49,807 nt of DNA from Actinoplanes sp. KI2 (lineage in GTDB: Bacteria; Actinomycetota; Actinomycetes; Mycobacteriales; Micromonosporaceae). How positions within the stretch are numbered: position 1 is the stretch's first letter; each line of letters starts with the position of its first letter. Under the pieces are notes generated by a model. It searched no databases, had not been told where the DNA came from, and worked only from the letters and a program-made list of their open reading frames with translations. Location of the stretch: assembly GCF_025630775.1 (NCBI RefSeq), contig NZ_JAOSZE010000063.1, positions 1 to 49,807 on the forward strand, in the 5' to 3' direction. Positions 9,492-19,117 of the stretch are shown piece by piece. A program made the translations under genes and the position numbers.

Positions 9492-11174
9492 TCATTTGGC
9501 GTCGGCGTACGCGCCAACTACTGAGACGTCGAGCGGGAATCGGACCGCGGTCTCCCCGAACAGCAGGCGGCCGGCCTCGACGGCGGAGGCGGTCACCGCG
9601 TCGGCGACCCGGGCCGACTCCTCCTCCGGGCAGTGCACCACCACCTCGTCGTGCACGAACAGGACGAGTTCGGCCTTACTGTCCTCCAGCGCCGTCCGCA
9701 GGGTGGCCAGCAGCACCAGCGCCCACTCGGCGGCGGTGGCCTGGACCACGAAGTTGCGGGTGAAGCGGCCCCGGGCGCGGCCGGACGCACCGCCCTGCGG
9801 CATCTCGGCCGAGCCCGCCTCCTCGGGCGGATCCAGACCCGCGTCCCGCCAGGCGGCGGCCGCCGGCGGGCAGGTGCGGCCCAGCCAGGAGCGGACCAGG
9901 CCGCCGGCCTCGCCGGTGCGGGCCGCCGCCTCGACGAACTCGAACGCCACCGGGTAGCGCTTGCGCAGCACCGCGAGGGCCGGGATCGCGGCGCCGCCGG
10001 TCTGCCCGTACATCGCCCCGAGCAGGGCGACCTTGGCCTTGGCGCGGTCGCCGTCGAACGAGTCGGTGGCGAGCGCCGCGTAAAGATCGCCGGCCGCCGC
10101 GGCCGCGGCCAGCCGGCGGTCGCCGGAGACCGCGGCGAGCACCCGCGGCTCCAGCTGGCCGGCGTCGGCGACCACGAACCGCCACCCCGGGTCGGCGATC
10201 ACCGCGCGGCGCACGACCTTGGGCACCTGCAGCGCGCCGCCGCCGCGGGTCGCCCACCGGCCGGAGACCACGCCGCCCGGAACGTACTCCGGGCGGAAAC
10301 GGCCGTCGCGCACCCAGGCGTCGCACCAGGCCCAGCCGTGCGCCGTCCAGATGCGGTAGAGCTCTTTGTATTCCAGCAGCGGGCGCACGGCCGGGTGGTC
10401 GACCCGCTTGAGCACCCAGGCCCGGGTATTGGGGATGTCGACGCCGTTGCGCGCGAAGGCCCGGACCACCTCGGCCGGGGAGTCGGGGTGCAGGCCGCGC
10501 AGGCCGAGCGCCTCGTTGATCTCGGCGGTCAGCTCGGCGAGCCGGCGTGGCGGGCCGACCGGCTGGGGTGGGCCGAGCAGCTCGCGCAGCAGTTGATCGT
10601 GCACGTCGGCGCGCCAGGGCAGCCCGGCGTGGCCCATCTCGGCCCCGACCAGGGCGCCGGCCGACTCGGCGGCGACCAGCAGGCGGAACCGGCCGGGGTG
10701 CTCGGCGGCGCCGATCCGGGCGAGCTGATCGGCGTACACCAGCTGAACGGCCGCAAGCACGTCGAAGCCGGCGGCGGCCGGCGGAGCGGAGGTGGTCTCG
10801 AAGAGCGCGCCCTGGGCGAAGCCCGGCGGGTCCGGCTGGCGCGGCGGCGGGTCGGGCGGCACGGGCAGGCCGAGCAGGCGGGCCCGGGCGGCGGCGAGCG
10901 ATCGGGGCGCGCCCCAGCGGCCGGCGTGGCCGAGCAGCAGCGCCTCGGTCAGCTCGAGGTCATGGCAGCGGGCCACCCGCACCCCGGCCCGCAGCAGCAT
11001 CGGATAGAGATCGGCGGTGGCCGGCCACACCCAGCGGGGCTGGTCGGCCGCCTCGCGCTCGGCGATCGCGGCGGCGAGATCGGCGACCGGCCGCGGCGGA
11101 CCGGCGGGCGAACCATCGGCCCGCAGGTCTTGAAGGCGCCCGTCGGGCGACACCGCTACCAGCACGCCCTCCAT
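9492..11174 (-). CDS. Bifunctional 3'-5' exonuclease/DNA polymerase (family A, no 5' nuclease)
   Basis: A 560-aa protein. The C-terminal half carries family-A polymerase motifs: motif A FVVADAGQLEPRVLAAVSGD (in place of the usual DYSQIELR), motif B AKVALLGAMYGQTGG and motif C FVHDEVVVH with the catalytic Asp-Glu. The N-terminal 200 residues correspond to the exonuclease-like fold, but I cannot see a clear set of DEDD metal ligands, so exonuclease activity is doubtful. The 5'-nuclease domain of PolA is missing. Such proteins are widespread in actinobacteria beside a separate full PolA. The ATG at 11174 is likely; a GTG at 11219 is possible. It is divergent from the response regulator at 11261. 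It probably acts in repair synthesis. Confidence 0.82.
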   Translation of the reverse strand: MEGVLVAVSPDGRLQDLRADGSPAGPPRPVADLAAAIAEREAADQPRWVWPATADLYPMLLRAGVRVARCHDLELTEALLLGHAGRWGAPRSLAAARARLLGLPVPPDPPPRQPDPPGFAQGALFETTSAPPAAAGFDVLAAVQLVYADQLARIGAAEHPGRFRLLVAAESAGALVGAEMGHAGLPWRADVHDQLLRELLGPPQPVGPPRRLAELTAEINEALGLRGLHPDSPAEVVRAFARNGVDIPNTRAWVLKRVDHPAVRPLLEYKELYRIWTAHGWAWCDAWVRDGRFRPEYVPGGVVSGRWATRGGGALQVPKVVRRAVIADPGWRFVVADAGQLEPRVLAAVSGDRRLAAAAAAGDLYAALATDSFDGDRAKAKVALLGAMYGQTGGAAIPALAVLRKRYPVAFEFVEAAARTGEAGGLVRSWLGRTCPPAAAAWRDAGLDPPEEAGSAEMPQGGASGRARGRFTRNFVVQATAAEWALVLLATLRTALEDSKAELVLFVHDEVVVHCPEEESARVADAVTASAVEAGRLLFGETAVRFPLDVSVVGAYADAK

Positions 11175-11260
11175 TCTCCGGAGCGGGTACGACAGTTTTC
11201 CCAGGACGCCTGCGAACACTCACAGCGGCATCTCAACCGCGCCTGGCTAGCCTCGGTGGC

Positions 11261-11938
11261 ATGGCCCGGCTGCTGGTGGTCGACGACGAGGACACCGTGC
11301 GCGGCCTGCTCGCCGACGCGCTGCGGTTCGCCGGCTTCGAGGTGGGCACCGCCGCCACCGGCGACGAGGCGGTGCGCGGCGCGGCCGACGACCCGCCCGA
11401 CCTGATCCTGCTCGACGTGATGCTGCCCGGGATGGACGGCTTCGAGGTGGTGCGGCGGCTGCGGGCCGGCCGGCGGCACGTGCCGGTGCTGTTCCTCAGC
11501 GCCCGGGACGCACCCGAGGACAAGGTCAACGGGCTGACCCTGGGCGCGGACGACTACGTGACCAAGCCGTTCCACCTGCCCGAGCTCATCGCGCGCATCC
11601 ACGCGGTGCTGCGCCGGGCGGCCGGCGGCGGCGAGGGCGCGCTGGCCGCCGGCGACCTGACGCTCGACCCGCTCGACCAGGCGGTCAGCCGGGCGGGCCG
11701 GCCGGTGCGGCTGTCGCCCACCGAGTTCCGGCTGCTGCACTGCCTGCTGAGGCACGCCGGGCAAACCGTGCCGAAACGGCGCATCCTCGAGGAGGTCTGG
11801 CGGTACGACTTCGCCGGGGACACCAGCATCGTGGACACCTACATCAGCTATCTGCGCCGCAAGGTGGACACCGCCGAGCCGAAGCTGATCCACACCGTGC
11901 ACGGCGTCGGGTACGTGCTGCGGGTGCCCCGCCGGTGA
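11261..11938 (+). CDS. OmpR/PhoB-family response regulator
   Basis: A 225-aa regulator. The receiver domain (1-118) has acidic residues VVDDED, phospho-acceptor Asp52 (LLDVMLPGMDG), the switch Ser (FLSAR) and Lys102 (YVTKPF). The C-terminal winged helix (about 130-225) includes LSPTEFRLLHCLLRHAG, then YISYLRRKVD and HTVHGVGYVLR. Its stop overlaps the kinase start by 4 bp (GTGA), so the two are translationally coupled. It heads a four-gene unit that continues into an ABC-2 exporter, so it probably regulates that exporter. Confidence 0.95.
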   Translation: MARLLVVDDEDTVRGLLADALRFAGFEVGTAATGDEAVRGAADDPPDLILLDVMLPGMDGFEVVRRLRAGRRHVPVLFLSARDAPEDKVNGLTLGADDYVTKPFHLPELIARIHAVLRRAAGGGEGALAAGDLTLDPLDQAVSRAGRPVRLSPTEFRLLHCLLRHAGQTVPKRRILEEVWRYDFAGDTSIVDTYISYLRRKVDTAEPKLIHTVHGVGYVLRVPRR

Positions 11939-13287
11939 AGGTCCGGCTGCTGCTGATCACCACGGTCCTGCTGGTCGTGGGGATAGTGGCGAGCGACGCG
12001 GTCGTGCTGGGCGCGCTGCGACGGCACCTGGTCGAGCGGGTGGACCGGCAGCTGACGCCGCTCGCCCAGCTGATGGCCCGGGTCGACCCGTCGGCGCTCG
12101 GGCCGCCCGGTGCGGACGTCACCCGGCGGGCCGGCGGCGGGCTCGACCTGGTGGCGGACATGGCGATCGTCTACTTCGACCCGGGCGGCCGGGTGATCAG
12201 CTCGGTGCACACCAGCGCGGTGGCGCCCGAGGTGTCGGCGGTGCCGCGCCCGCTCTTCAGCACCGGGAACTGGCGGGCGATCGTGGTGGCCCGGCCGGCC
12301 GGCGGCTCGGTCGCGGTGGCCGGCTCGCTCTCCGTGGTGGACGGCACCGTCCGCCGCTTGCAGCTGATCTGCGCGATCACCGGGCTGCTGCTGATCGCCG
12401 CGCTGGGAACGGCCGGCTGGTTTCTGGTACGGGCGGGACTGCGGCCACTGCGGGCGATCGAGGAGACCGCCACGGCGATCGCCGCGGGCGACCTCTCCCA
12501 TCGGATCCCCGGCGGGGCACGCCCGGGCGCCGAGATCGGCCGGCTCACCGCCGCGCTCAACGGCATGCTCGCCCAGCTCGACCGGGCCTTCGCGGCGCGC
12601 GGGCAGTTCGTCGCGGACGTCAGCCACGAGCTGCGCACGCCGCTGTTCGGGATCAAGGGGTCGACCGAGCTGGCGCTGATGGGCGGCGTGTCGTCGCCGG
12701 CGGAGGTCGAGCGGACGCTGCGCCGGATCGACACCGAGGCGGGGCGGCTGGCCGCGCTGGTCGAAGACCTGTTGCTGCTGGCCCGGCTCGACGTGCAGGG
12801 GCCGGTGCTCTCCCTCGAGCCGATGGATCTGCGGACGCTCGCGGCCTCGGCGCTGGCCGACCTGCGGGCGCTCGACCCCGATCGGCCGGTGCGGATCACC
12901 GGGCCGGGCGGGGCGGGGGAGGGCGCGGCGGCGCCGGTGCTGGGGGACGAGGCGCGGCTGCGGCAGGTCGTGGTCAACCTGGTGGGGAACGTGCACGCGC
13001 ACACCCCGCCGGGCGCGCCGGCGCGGATCGGGGTGGGGCGGGTCGGCACGGACGCCGTCCTGGAGATCGCCGACAGCGGGCCGGGTATCCCGCCCGGGCA
13101 GGAAGATCGTTTGTTCGACCGCTTCTCCTGCGGGGACGCCTCTCGGACCACCGGTCATGGGCTGGGGCTGGCGATCGTACGGTCGCTGGTGGAGGCGCAC
13201 GGCGGTCGGATCGAGGTCGTCCCCGGAGGCACCGGAGCGACATTTCGGATATGTCTGGCGAGCACAGAGGGCACTCAGGACCTCTGA
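11935..13287 (+). CDS. Sensor histidine kinase
   Basis: A 450-aa kinase with two membrane helices (about residues 4-26 and 143-166) bounding an extracytoplasmic sensor region of some 115 residues. A HAMP linker follows (LRPLRAIEETATAIAAGDLS), then the HisKA H-box with His231 in SHELRTP, and an HATPase domain with N-box NLVGNVHAH, G1 DSGPGIPP, F-box RLFDRF and G2 GHGLGLAIV. It autophosphorylates and passes phosphate to the preceding regulator. The GTG start at 11935 overlaps the regulator's stop. The sensor domain gives no ligand clue. Confidence 0.94.
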   Translation: MKVRLLLITTVLLVVGIVASDAVVLGALRRHLVERVDRQLTPLAQLMARVDPSALGPPGADVTRRAGGGLDLVADMAIVYFDPGGRVISSVHTSAVAPEVSAVPRPLFSTGNWRAIVVARPAGGSVAVAGSLSVVDGTVRRLQLICAITGLLLIAALGTAGWFLVRAGLRPLRAIEETATAIAAGDLSHRIPGGARPGAEIGRLTAALNGMLAQLDRAFAARGQFVADVSHELRTPLFGIKGSTELALMGGVSSPAEVERTLRRIDTEAGRLAALVEDLLLLARLDVQGPVLSLEPMDLRTLAASALADLRALDPDRPVRITGPGGAGEGAAAPVLGDEARLRQVVVNLVGNVHAHTPPGAPARIGVGRVGTDAVLEIADSGPGIPPGQEDRLFDRFSCGDASRTTGHGLGLAIVRSLVEAHGGRIEVVPGGTGATFRICLASTEGTQDL

Positions 13288-13321
13288 CCCCGTTCGCAGC
13301 CGCGGGCGCCAGGCTCTCGGC

Positions 13322-14253
<932 letters not shown>

Positions 14254-14257
<4 letters not shown>

Positions 14258-15024
14258 GCGTCCTCCGCGCCGAATGGATCAAGCTGCGCTCGCTGCGGTC
14301 GGTGCTGTGGACGACGGCCGCCGTCCTGACGCTGATGGTCGGGCTGGGTGCGCTGTTCAGCTTCGGCAAGGCCCACGAGCTCGCGGTCTCCGGCACCCCG
14401 GCCGACCGGGCCGCCTTCGACCCGACCGCGGCCGGCCTCTCCGGCATGCTGCTCGCGCAGATCGCCGTCGGCGTGCTCGGCGTGCTGGTGGTGACCAGCG
14501 AGTTCGCGAGCGGCAGCATCCGGCCCAGCCTGGCCGCGGTACCGGTGCGCGGCCGGCTGCTGGCGGCGAAGGCGGCCACGGCGGCCGCGGTGGCGCTGGT
14601 GATCGGCTGGGCCGGTGGCGTCGCGGCGTTCCTCCTCGCCCAGCGGGTCATCGCGGGCCAAGGGCTGGCGGCGGCCTCGCTCGGCTCCGGCCCGGTGCTG
14701 CGCGCGCTGCTCGGCGCAGGGCTGTATCTGGCGGTGACGGCGCTGTTCGGGCTCGCGGTGGGCGCGATGCTGCGATCGACGGCGGGCGCGCTGACCATCG
14801 TGATCGTGGTGCTGCTGCTCGCCCCGATCTTCTCGGCGGCGCTGCCGGAGGCGCTGGCCCGCTGGGTCGCCAAATGGTGGCCGTCGATGGCGGGTCTGCG
14901 GGTGGTGACCGTGGTGCCGGATCCGTCAGTGCTCGCGCCCTGGGCGGGGTTCGGCGTGCTCGCGGCGTTCGGGACCGTGATGCTGGCGGCCGCCTTCCTG
15001 GTGTTCGCCCGCCGCGACGTCTAA
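14254..15024 (+). CDS. ABC-2 type exporter, membrane subunit
   Basis: A 256-aa integral membrane protein with about six hydrophobic segments. The first follows the MSVLRAEWIKLRSLRSVLW opening that is typical of ABC-2 permeases, and VTSEFASGSIRPSLAAVP is the family's conserved cytoplasmic coupling region. It starts inside the stop of the ATPase gene (ATGA), and its own stop overlaps the convergent GNAT by 4 bp. It should form the channel of the exporter controlled by the upstream two-component system. Confidence 0.9.
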
Positions 15025-15560
15025 AGCTCGTCGTGCCAGTTTTTGGCATAGACCCGGTCGAGACCATCTTCCCCGTCCGTGTCGAGGTGCTCGGCGCGAC
15101 ACAAGCCGGCTCGCATCGCGACCGTCCTCGATGCGATGTTGCCGGGCCGGACGCGAGCGACGACCGGAAGACCGGCGACGTGCGTGATCGCCCAGGCGAC
15201 GACCGCGGTCGCCGCTTCGGTGGCCACGCCGTCACCCCAGGCCGGCGGATCAAGGCGGTAGAACAGGTTGAGGACGTCCCGATCGTGGAGCCGCATCAGC
15301 TTGAGGCCGCAGAACCCGGCGACGGCCGCGTGCCGATGGCCGTCCCGTCGGCGGATGACCCAGTAACCGAAGCCGTGCCGGTCCCAGTGCTCCGCCCACC
15401 GGCGGTAGCGGTCCGCGGCGTCGCTGCGGGTGGCGAGCATGTCGGCGGGGTTGTGCGCGCACGCCTGCCGGTCGCGATGGATGCGGAAGATCTCCTCGAT
15501 GTCGGCGGGGGTCGGGCGCCGCAACGAGAGCCGAGCCGTCAGCAACTCCTCGCCGTCCAT
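15021..15560 (-). CDS. GNAT-family N-acetyltransferase (RimJ/RimL-like)
   Basis: A 179-aa acetyltransferase. The opening LLTARLSLRRPTPADIEEI and the late RVRPGNIASRTVAMRAGL segment (acetyl-CoA and C-terminal fold) are typical of Acetyltransf_3 proteins related to RimJ/RimL. These act on ribosomal protein N-termini or small amines. The ATG at 15560 gives the common family start; a GTG at 15593 is possible. It lies 45 bp downstream of the NarL-type regulator on the same strand and may be part of its transcript. The substrate is unknown. Confidence 0.8.
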   Translation of the reverse strand: MDGEELLTARLSLRRPTPADIEEIFRIHRDRQACAHNPADMLATRSDAADRYRRWAEHWDRHGFGYWVIRRRDGHRHAAVAGFCGLKLMRLHDRDVLNLFYRLDPPAWGDGVATEAATAVVAWAITHVAGLPVVARVRPGNIASRTVAMRAGLCRAEHLDTDGEDGLDRVYAKNWHDEL

Positions 15561-15605
15561 AGTGGAATCATCCCATCGCGGCCGGCCGCTCACGCGCGGT
15601 GGGGG

Positions 15606-16280
15606 TCAGGTCAGCCAGCCGGGGCGGATCAGGCCGGCCTCGTAGGCGTAGACGACCAACTGGGCCCGGTCCCGTGCGGCCAGCTTGATCATCGTGCGGC
15701 TCACGTGGGTCTTCGCGGTCGCCGGGCTGATCACCAGGCGGGTGGCGATCTCGTCGTTGGACAGACCCTCGGCGACCAGGACGAGCACCTCCCGTTCGCG
15801 GTCGGTCAGCAGGTCGAGCTGGGCCGGCCGGGCGATCGGCCGGCCCAGCGCGCCCTTTCCGGCGAACTCCCCGATCACCCGCCGGGTCACGCTCGGCGAC
15901 AGCAACGCGTCCCCGGCCGCCACCGCACGCACCCCGCGCAGCAGCTCGACCGGCTCGGTGTCCTTGACCAGGAACCCGGACGCGCCGGTCCGGAGCGCCT
16001 CGAAGACGTACTCGTCCAGCTCGAACGTGGTCAGGATGACCACCCGCGTCTCGGCGAGCGCCGGATCGGCGGCGATCCGCTTGGTCGCCTCGAGCCCGTC
16101 GACGCCCGGCATGCGGATGTCCATCAGCACCACGTCGGGATGGGTCTGCTGGGTCTGCTTGACCGCCTCGAGCCCGTCGGCCGCCTCGGCCACCACCCGG
16201 ATGTCCGGCTCGGCGTTGAGCAGCGCCCGGAAGCCTGCCCGCACCAGTGCCTGGTCGTCCGCCAGCAACACCGAGATCAT
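15606..16280 (-). CDS. NarL/LuxR-family response regulator
   Basis: A 224-aa regulator. The receiver has LLADDQ acidic residues, phospho-acceptor Asp54 (VLMDIRMPGVDG), the Thr switch (ILTTFE) and Lys (FLVKD). A LuxR-type helix-turn-helix occupies about residues 155-215 (LTDREREVLVLVAEGLSNDE, then SPATAKTHVSRTMIKL). It overlaps the upstream kinase by 4 bp. The pair is divergent from the DUF1707 gene, and a 20-bp palindrome in between is a good candidate for its binding site. Confidence 0.95.
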   Translation of the reverse strand: MISVLLADDQALVRAGFRALLNAEPDIRVVAEAADGLEAVKQTQQTHPDVVLMDIRMPGVDGLEATKRIAADPALAETRVVILTTFELDEYVFEALRTGASGFLVKDTEPVELLRGVRAVAAGDALLSPSVTRRVIGEFAGKGALGRPIARPAQLDLLTDREREVLVLVAEGLSNDEIATRLVISPATAKTHVSRTMIKLAARDRAQLVVYAYEAGLIRPGWLT

Positions 16281-17548
16281 CCGGCCCTCCCGCCCTCGAG
16301 ATCGTGGTCGTAGTCGTAGTGGCGATCCGGGCGGGGCGGGTCGTCGGGGGTCGGTAGCAGCACCGACACCAGGAAGCCGCCCTCGACCGGGCCGGCCTCG
16401 ACGCTGCCGCCGAGGCTCTGCGCGCGCTCGCGCATGCCGGCGATGCCGGTGCCCTCGCCCGGGGTCGCGTCGCCGGTCTCGACGGCCGGGCCCTCGTTGC
16501 GGATCGCCAGGTGCAGCGCGGTCGGCAGATAGTCCACCGCGATCGACGCGGTCGCGCCGGCGCCCGCGTGCTTGCGGACGTTGGTCAGCGCCTCCTGCAC
16601 GATCCGGTAGGCCGCGCGGTCGACCTCGGGCGGCAGCGGCCGCTCGTCGCCGGTGACCTTCGTGGTGATCGGCAGGCCGGCGTCGGCGGTCAGGTCGCCG
16701 AGGCGGTTGAGGCTGACCGCGGGCTGACGCGGGGCCGCCTCGTCGTCGGCGCGCATCACGTCGAGCACCGTGCGAACCTCGCGCAACGCCTCCGCGCTCG
16801 CCGTTTTGATCGCCGCCAGCGCCTCGCGGGCCTGCTCGGGCCGGCTGTCCATCAGGTGCAGCCCGACGCCGGCCTGCACGTTGATCAGCGACAGGTGGTG
16901 GCCGAGCACGTCATGCAGCTCGCGGGCGATCCGCAGCCGCTCCTCCGAGGCCTGCCGGCGCTCCTGCTCCTGTTTGACCCGGGCCCGCTCGGCCCGCACC
17001 TTCATCATCTCGGCCATGTGCTCGCCGCGAACCTTGGCCGCCCCGCCGAGGAAGATCAGCACCGCGAACCCGACCGCGAGCAGCACGGCCGAGCGCAGGT
17101 CGGCCCGGGCGTCGGCGGGCACGCCGAGCCGGTCGGCGAAGACCCAGCAGACCGCGAGGTACGCCGCGTAGCCCACGCCGGCGCAGCCGATCGCCGCCCG
17201 GGCGTGGCCGCGTTTGGCGAGGTTGAACAGCGCTATGCCGGGGGCGACCGCGATCGTCCAGCGCGGCGCGGAGAAGGTGGCGAACACGAGCGATGCCGCC
17301 CCGGACACGACGAAGGCCGCGACCGGGAACCGCCACCGCCACAGCAGGGCGCACGGGCCGATCAGCAACAACGCATACACCAGCGGGGTCATCGGCCGGA
17401 ACACGCCACCCTCGGCGGCGGCGTTGTTGGCGCCGACGACCTGGAAGAAGCCGGCCACCACCGCGGCGCCGACCCCGACCCGGGGATGGAACCGCCCGGT
17501 GCGGCGATCCTGCCGCCAGGGTGGCCCCCAGGGGCGTGTCTCTTCCAT
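16277..17548 (-). CDS. Sensor histidine kinase, NarL-partner type (HisKA_3)
   Basis: A 423-aa kinase. The N-terminal 160 residues contain about four to six membrane helices without a large external loop, followed by a charged coiled-coil-like linker (MKVRAERARVKQEQERRQAS). The HisKA_3 box ELHDVLGHHLSLINVQ holds the phospho-His near residue 211, and the ATPase domain has EALTNVRKHAG and GTGIAGMRERAQSLGG. The intramembrane sensing style suggests detection of envelope stress or hydrophobic compounds (inference). The ATG at 17548 follows AGGTTC; the open frame upstream of it lacks character. Confidence 0.92.
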   Translation of the reverse strand: MEETRPWGPPWRQDRRTGRFHPRVGVGAAVVAGFFQVVGANNAAAEGGVFRPMTPLVYALLLIGPCALLWRWRFPVAAFVVSGAASLVFATFSAPRWTIAVAPGIALFNLAKRGHARAAIGCAGVGYAAYLAVCWVFADRLGVPADARADLRSAVLLAVGFAVLIFLGGAAKVRGEHMAEMMKVRAERARVKQEQERRQASEERLRIARELHDVLGHHLSLINVQAGVGLHLMDSRPEQAREALAAIKTASAEALREVRTVLDVMRADDEAAPRQPAVSLNRLGDLTADAGLPITTKVTGDERPLPPEVDRAAYRIVQEALTNVRKHAGAGATASIAVDYLPTALHLAIRNEGPAVETGDATPGEGTGIAGMRERAQSLGGSVEAGPVEGGFLVSVLLPTPDDPPRPDRHYDYDHDLEGGRAG

Positions 17549-17605
17549 GCGGCCGAACCTACGGCAACCGGCGATCGGGCCGCATCGGAGCGTGGTCTGA
17601 TCCCC

Positions 17606-17659
17606 GGTACGGGCGGCGTACGACCCTGGTCGTACGGGACGGTCCCCGGACGTACGGGA
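17606..17659. promoter_or_regulatory. Operator region: 20-bp palindrome plus extra GTACG repeats
   Basis: CGTACGACC (17617-17625), two bases, and GGTCGTACG (17628-17636) form a perfect 9-bp-arm palindrome. Two further GTACGGG copies lie at 17607-17613 and 17652-17658. All are in the 197-bp gap between the divergent kinase and DUF1707 genes. NarL-type regulators often bind such inverted repeats near their own promoters, so this is a likely site for the regulator at 15606 (inference). Confidence 0.55.
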
Positions 17660-17745
17660 AATGCCGCAGAAGCACCCAGAAGCCGCAGGAAAGATGCGAC
17701 GGCGAGCCGACGCCCGGAGGGCGAGGCGAGCGGACCGTAGAGGGC

Positions 17746-18195
17746 ATGAGCGAGAACTGGAACGGCCCGGCCCGGATGCGCACCTCCGACCAGGAACGCG
17801 AGCAGATCGCCGAGATCCTGCGCGCGGCGATGACCGAGGGTCGGCTGACCCTGGAGGAGGGCGAGGAGCGCCTGGCCTCCGCGTACGCAGCAAAGTATCG
17901 CGACGAGCTCGGCCCGCTGACGGCAGATCTCCCCGACGGGGGCCGGCGTGCTCTGGCCGCCACTCCGCAGGCGCGTCTCGCGACACGCCGACACCTGCGC
18001 CGGCACACCAGCTTCGTGGTGCTGACGGCGCTCTTTCTGACCGGCCTCTGGGTGCTCTCCGGTGCGCACTTCTTCTGGCCGGCCATCCCGCTGGTGTTCC
18101 TGGTCATGGGTCTGGTGCGGCACGCGCGCTGGAGCCGCTACGGCTACCACGACCGGGTGGCGCCCTGGAACGCGCCGAGCCGCCACGTTCCATAG
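17746..18195 (+). CDS. DUF1707 membrane protein with two-helix domain
   Basis: A 149-aa protein. Residues about 10-65 are a DUF1707 domain (MRTSDQEREQIAEILRAAMT, then GRLTLEEGEERLASAYAA and ADLP), a SHOCT-like cytoplasmic module very common in actinobacteria. Two membrane helices follow (about 88-102 and 105-122), with a short tail. It is transcribed away from the kinase/regulator pair with a shared, palindrome-bearing upstream region. DUF1707 proteins often sit next to envelope-stress two-component systems. Its molecular role is unknown. Confidence 0.82.
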   Translation: MSENWNGPARMRTSDQEREQIAEILRAAMTEGRLTLEEGEERLASAYAAKYRDELGPLTADLPDGGRRALAATPQARLATRRHLRRHTSFVVLTALFLTGLWVLSGAHFFWPAIPLVFLVMGLVRHARWSRYGYHDRVAPWNAPSRHVP

Positions 18196-18270
18196 TGGAC
18201 GGCCGGGTCGTTGATCACCCCTCCCCGCTCTGCGAGAGTGACCGGGTTTGCGCGGGGAGGGTCAACACAG

Positions 18271-19098
18271 ATGATGGGTCCGTCGCACGCCCTGTCGGGG
18301 GCGGCAGCCTGGCTGGCCGGCAGTTGGGCGCTGGACACGTTCGCGGGCTACCACCAGTCGCCGCTGGCGGTCGGGCTCGGCGCCACGGTCTGCGCGGGCG
18401 GCGCGCTGCTGCCCGACCTGGACCTCTCCGGCAAGGTCACCCGTAACCAGGGCGGCGCCACGGTGGCCCGGACGTTCGGGGTGTTCTCGCTGTTCGTGGC
18501 CGAGGTGATCGAGAAGGTGTCGCTCGGCATCTACAGCGCGACCCGCCTGGCCCGCGACCCGCACCGGCACAACGGGCACCGCACCTTCACCCACACGCTG
18601 CCGTTCGCCGCGCTGGTCGGGTGGGGTACCACGGCGCTGGCCACGCACTACGGCAAGTGGGCGGTCGTCGGCATCATCTTCCTCATGGCCGGGCTCGCGC
18701 TGCGCGGGCTGTTCGACGAATGGGCCGAGCGCGCGGGCTGGCTGATCGTGACGTTGTGCTCGGCGTCGATCGCGGTGTTCACGGCGGCGCGGCTGCCGGG
18801 AGATCGCGGCTATCCGATGCTCGGCTTCGCGGTCGGCTTCGGGTGCGTCGTCCACCTGCTCGGCGACATCATCACGTCGGCCGGGGTGCCGATCCTGTGG
18901 CCGATACCGACCGGCCGGCGGATGTGGCGGATGGTCGGCGTCCCCAACGGGATGGCGGTCCGAGTCGGCGGCAAGATCGAAACCATCGTCCTGCGTACGG
19001 CGTTCACGCTGGTCGCATTGCTGGCGATCGCGGCGATGTTCGCCCCGGGGCTGCTGCATCGGTTCGAGTTGGACGCGATCGCGGACAGCAGCCGCTGA
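18271..19098 (+). CDS. Membrane-bound metal-dependent hydrolase, YdjM/DUF457 family
   Basis: A 275-aa membrane protein with about six hydrophobic segments. Conserved polar motifs typical of DUF457/YdjM lie among them: MGPSHALSGAA near the N-terminus, LLPDLDL, HRTFTHTL near residue 107, and HLLGDIIT near 194. These His and Asp residues are thought to form a metal site. The ATG at 18271 follows GGGGAGGG. E. coli YdjM is SOS-regulated, but no LexA box was seen here. The gene stands alone between the DUF1707 gene and a convergent lipoprotein. Confidence 0.83.
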   Translation: MMGPSHALSGAAAWLAGSWALDTFAGYHQSPLAVGLGATVCAGGALLPDLDLSGKVTRNQGGATVARTFGVFSLFVAEVIEKVSLGIYSATRLARDPHRHNGHRTFTHTLPFAALVGWGTTALATHYGKWAVVGIIFLMAGLALRGLFDEWAERAGWLIVTLCSASIAVFTAARLPGDRGYPMLGFAVGFGCVVHLLGDIITSAGVPILWPIPTGRRMWRMVGVPNGMAVRVGGKIETIVLRTAFTLVALLAIAAMFAPGLLHRFELDAIADSSR

Positions 19099-19117
19099 CG
19101 GTTGTCGCCGGAGCTCG

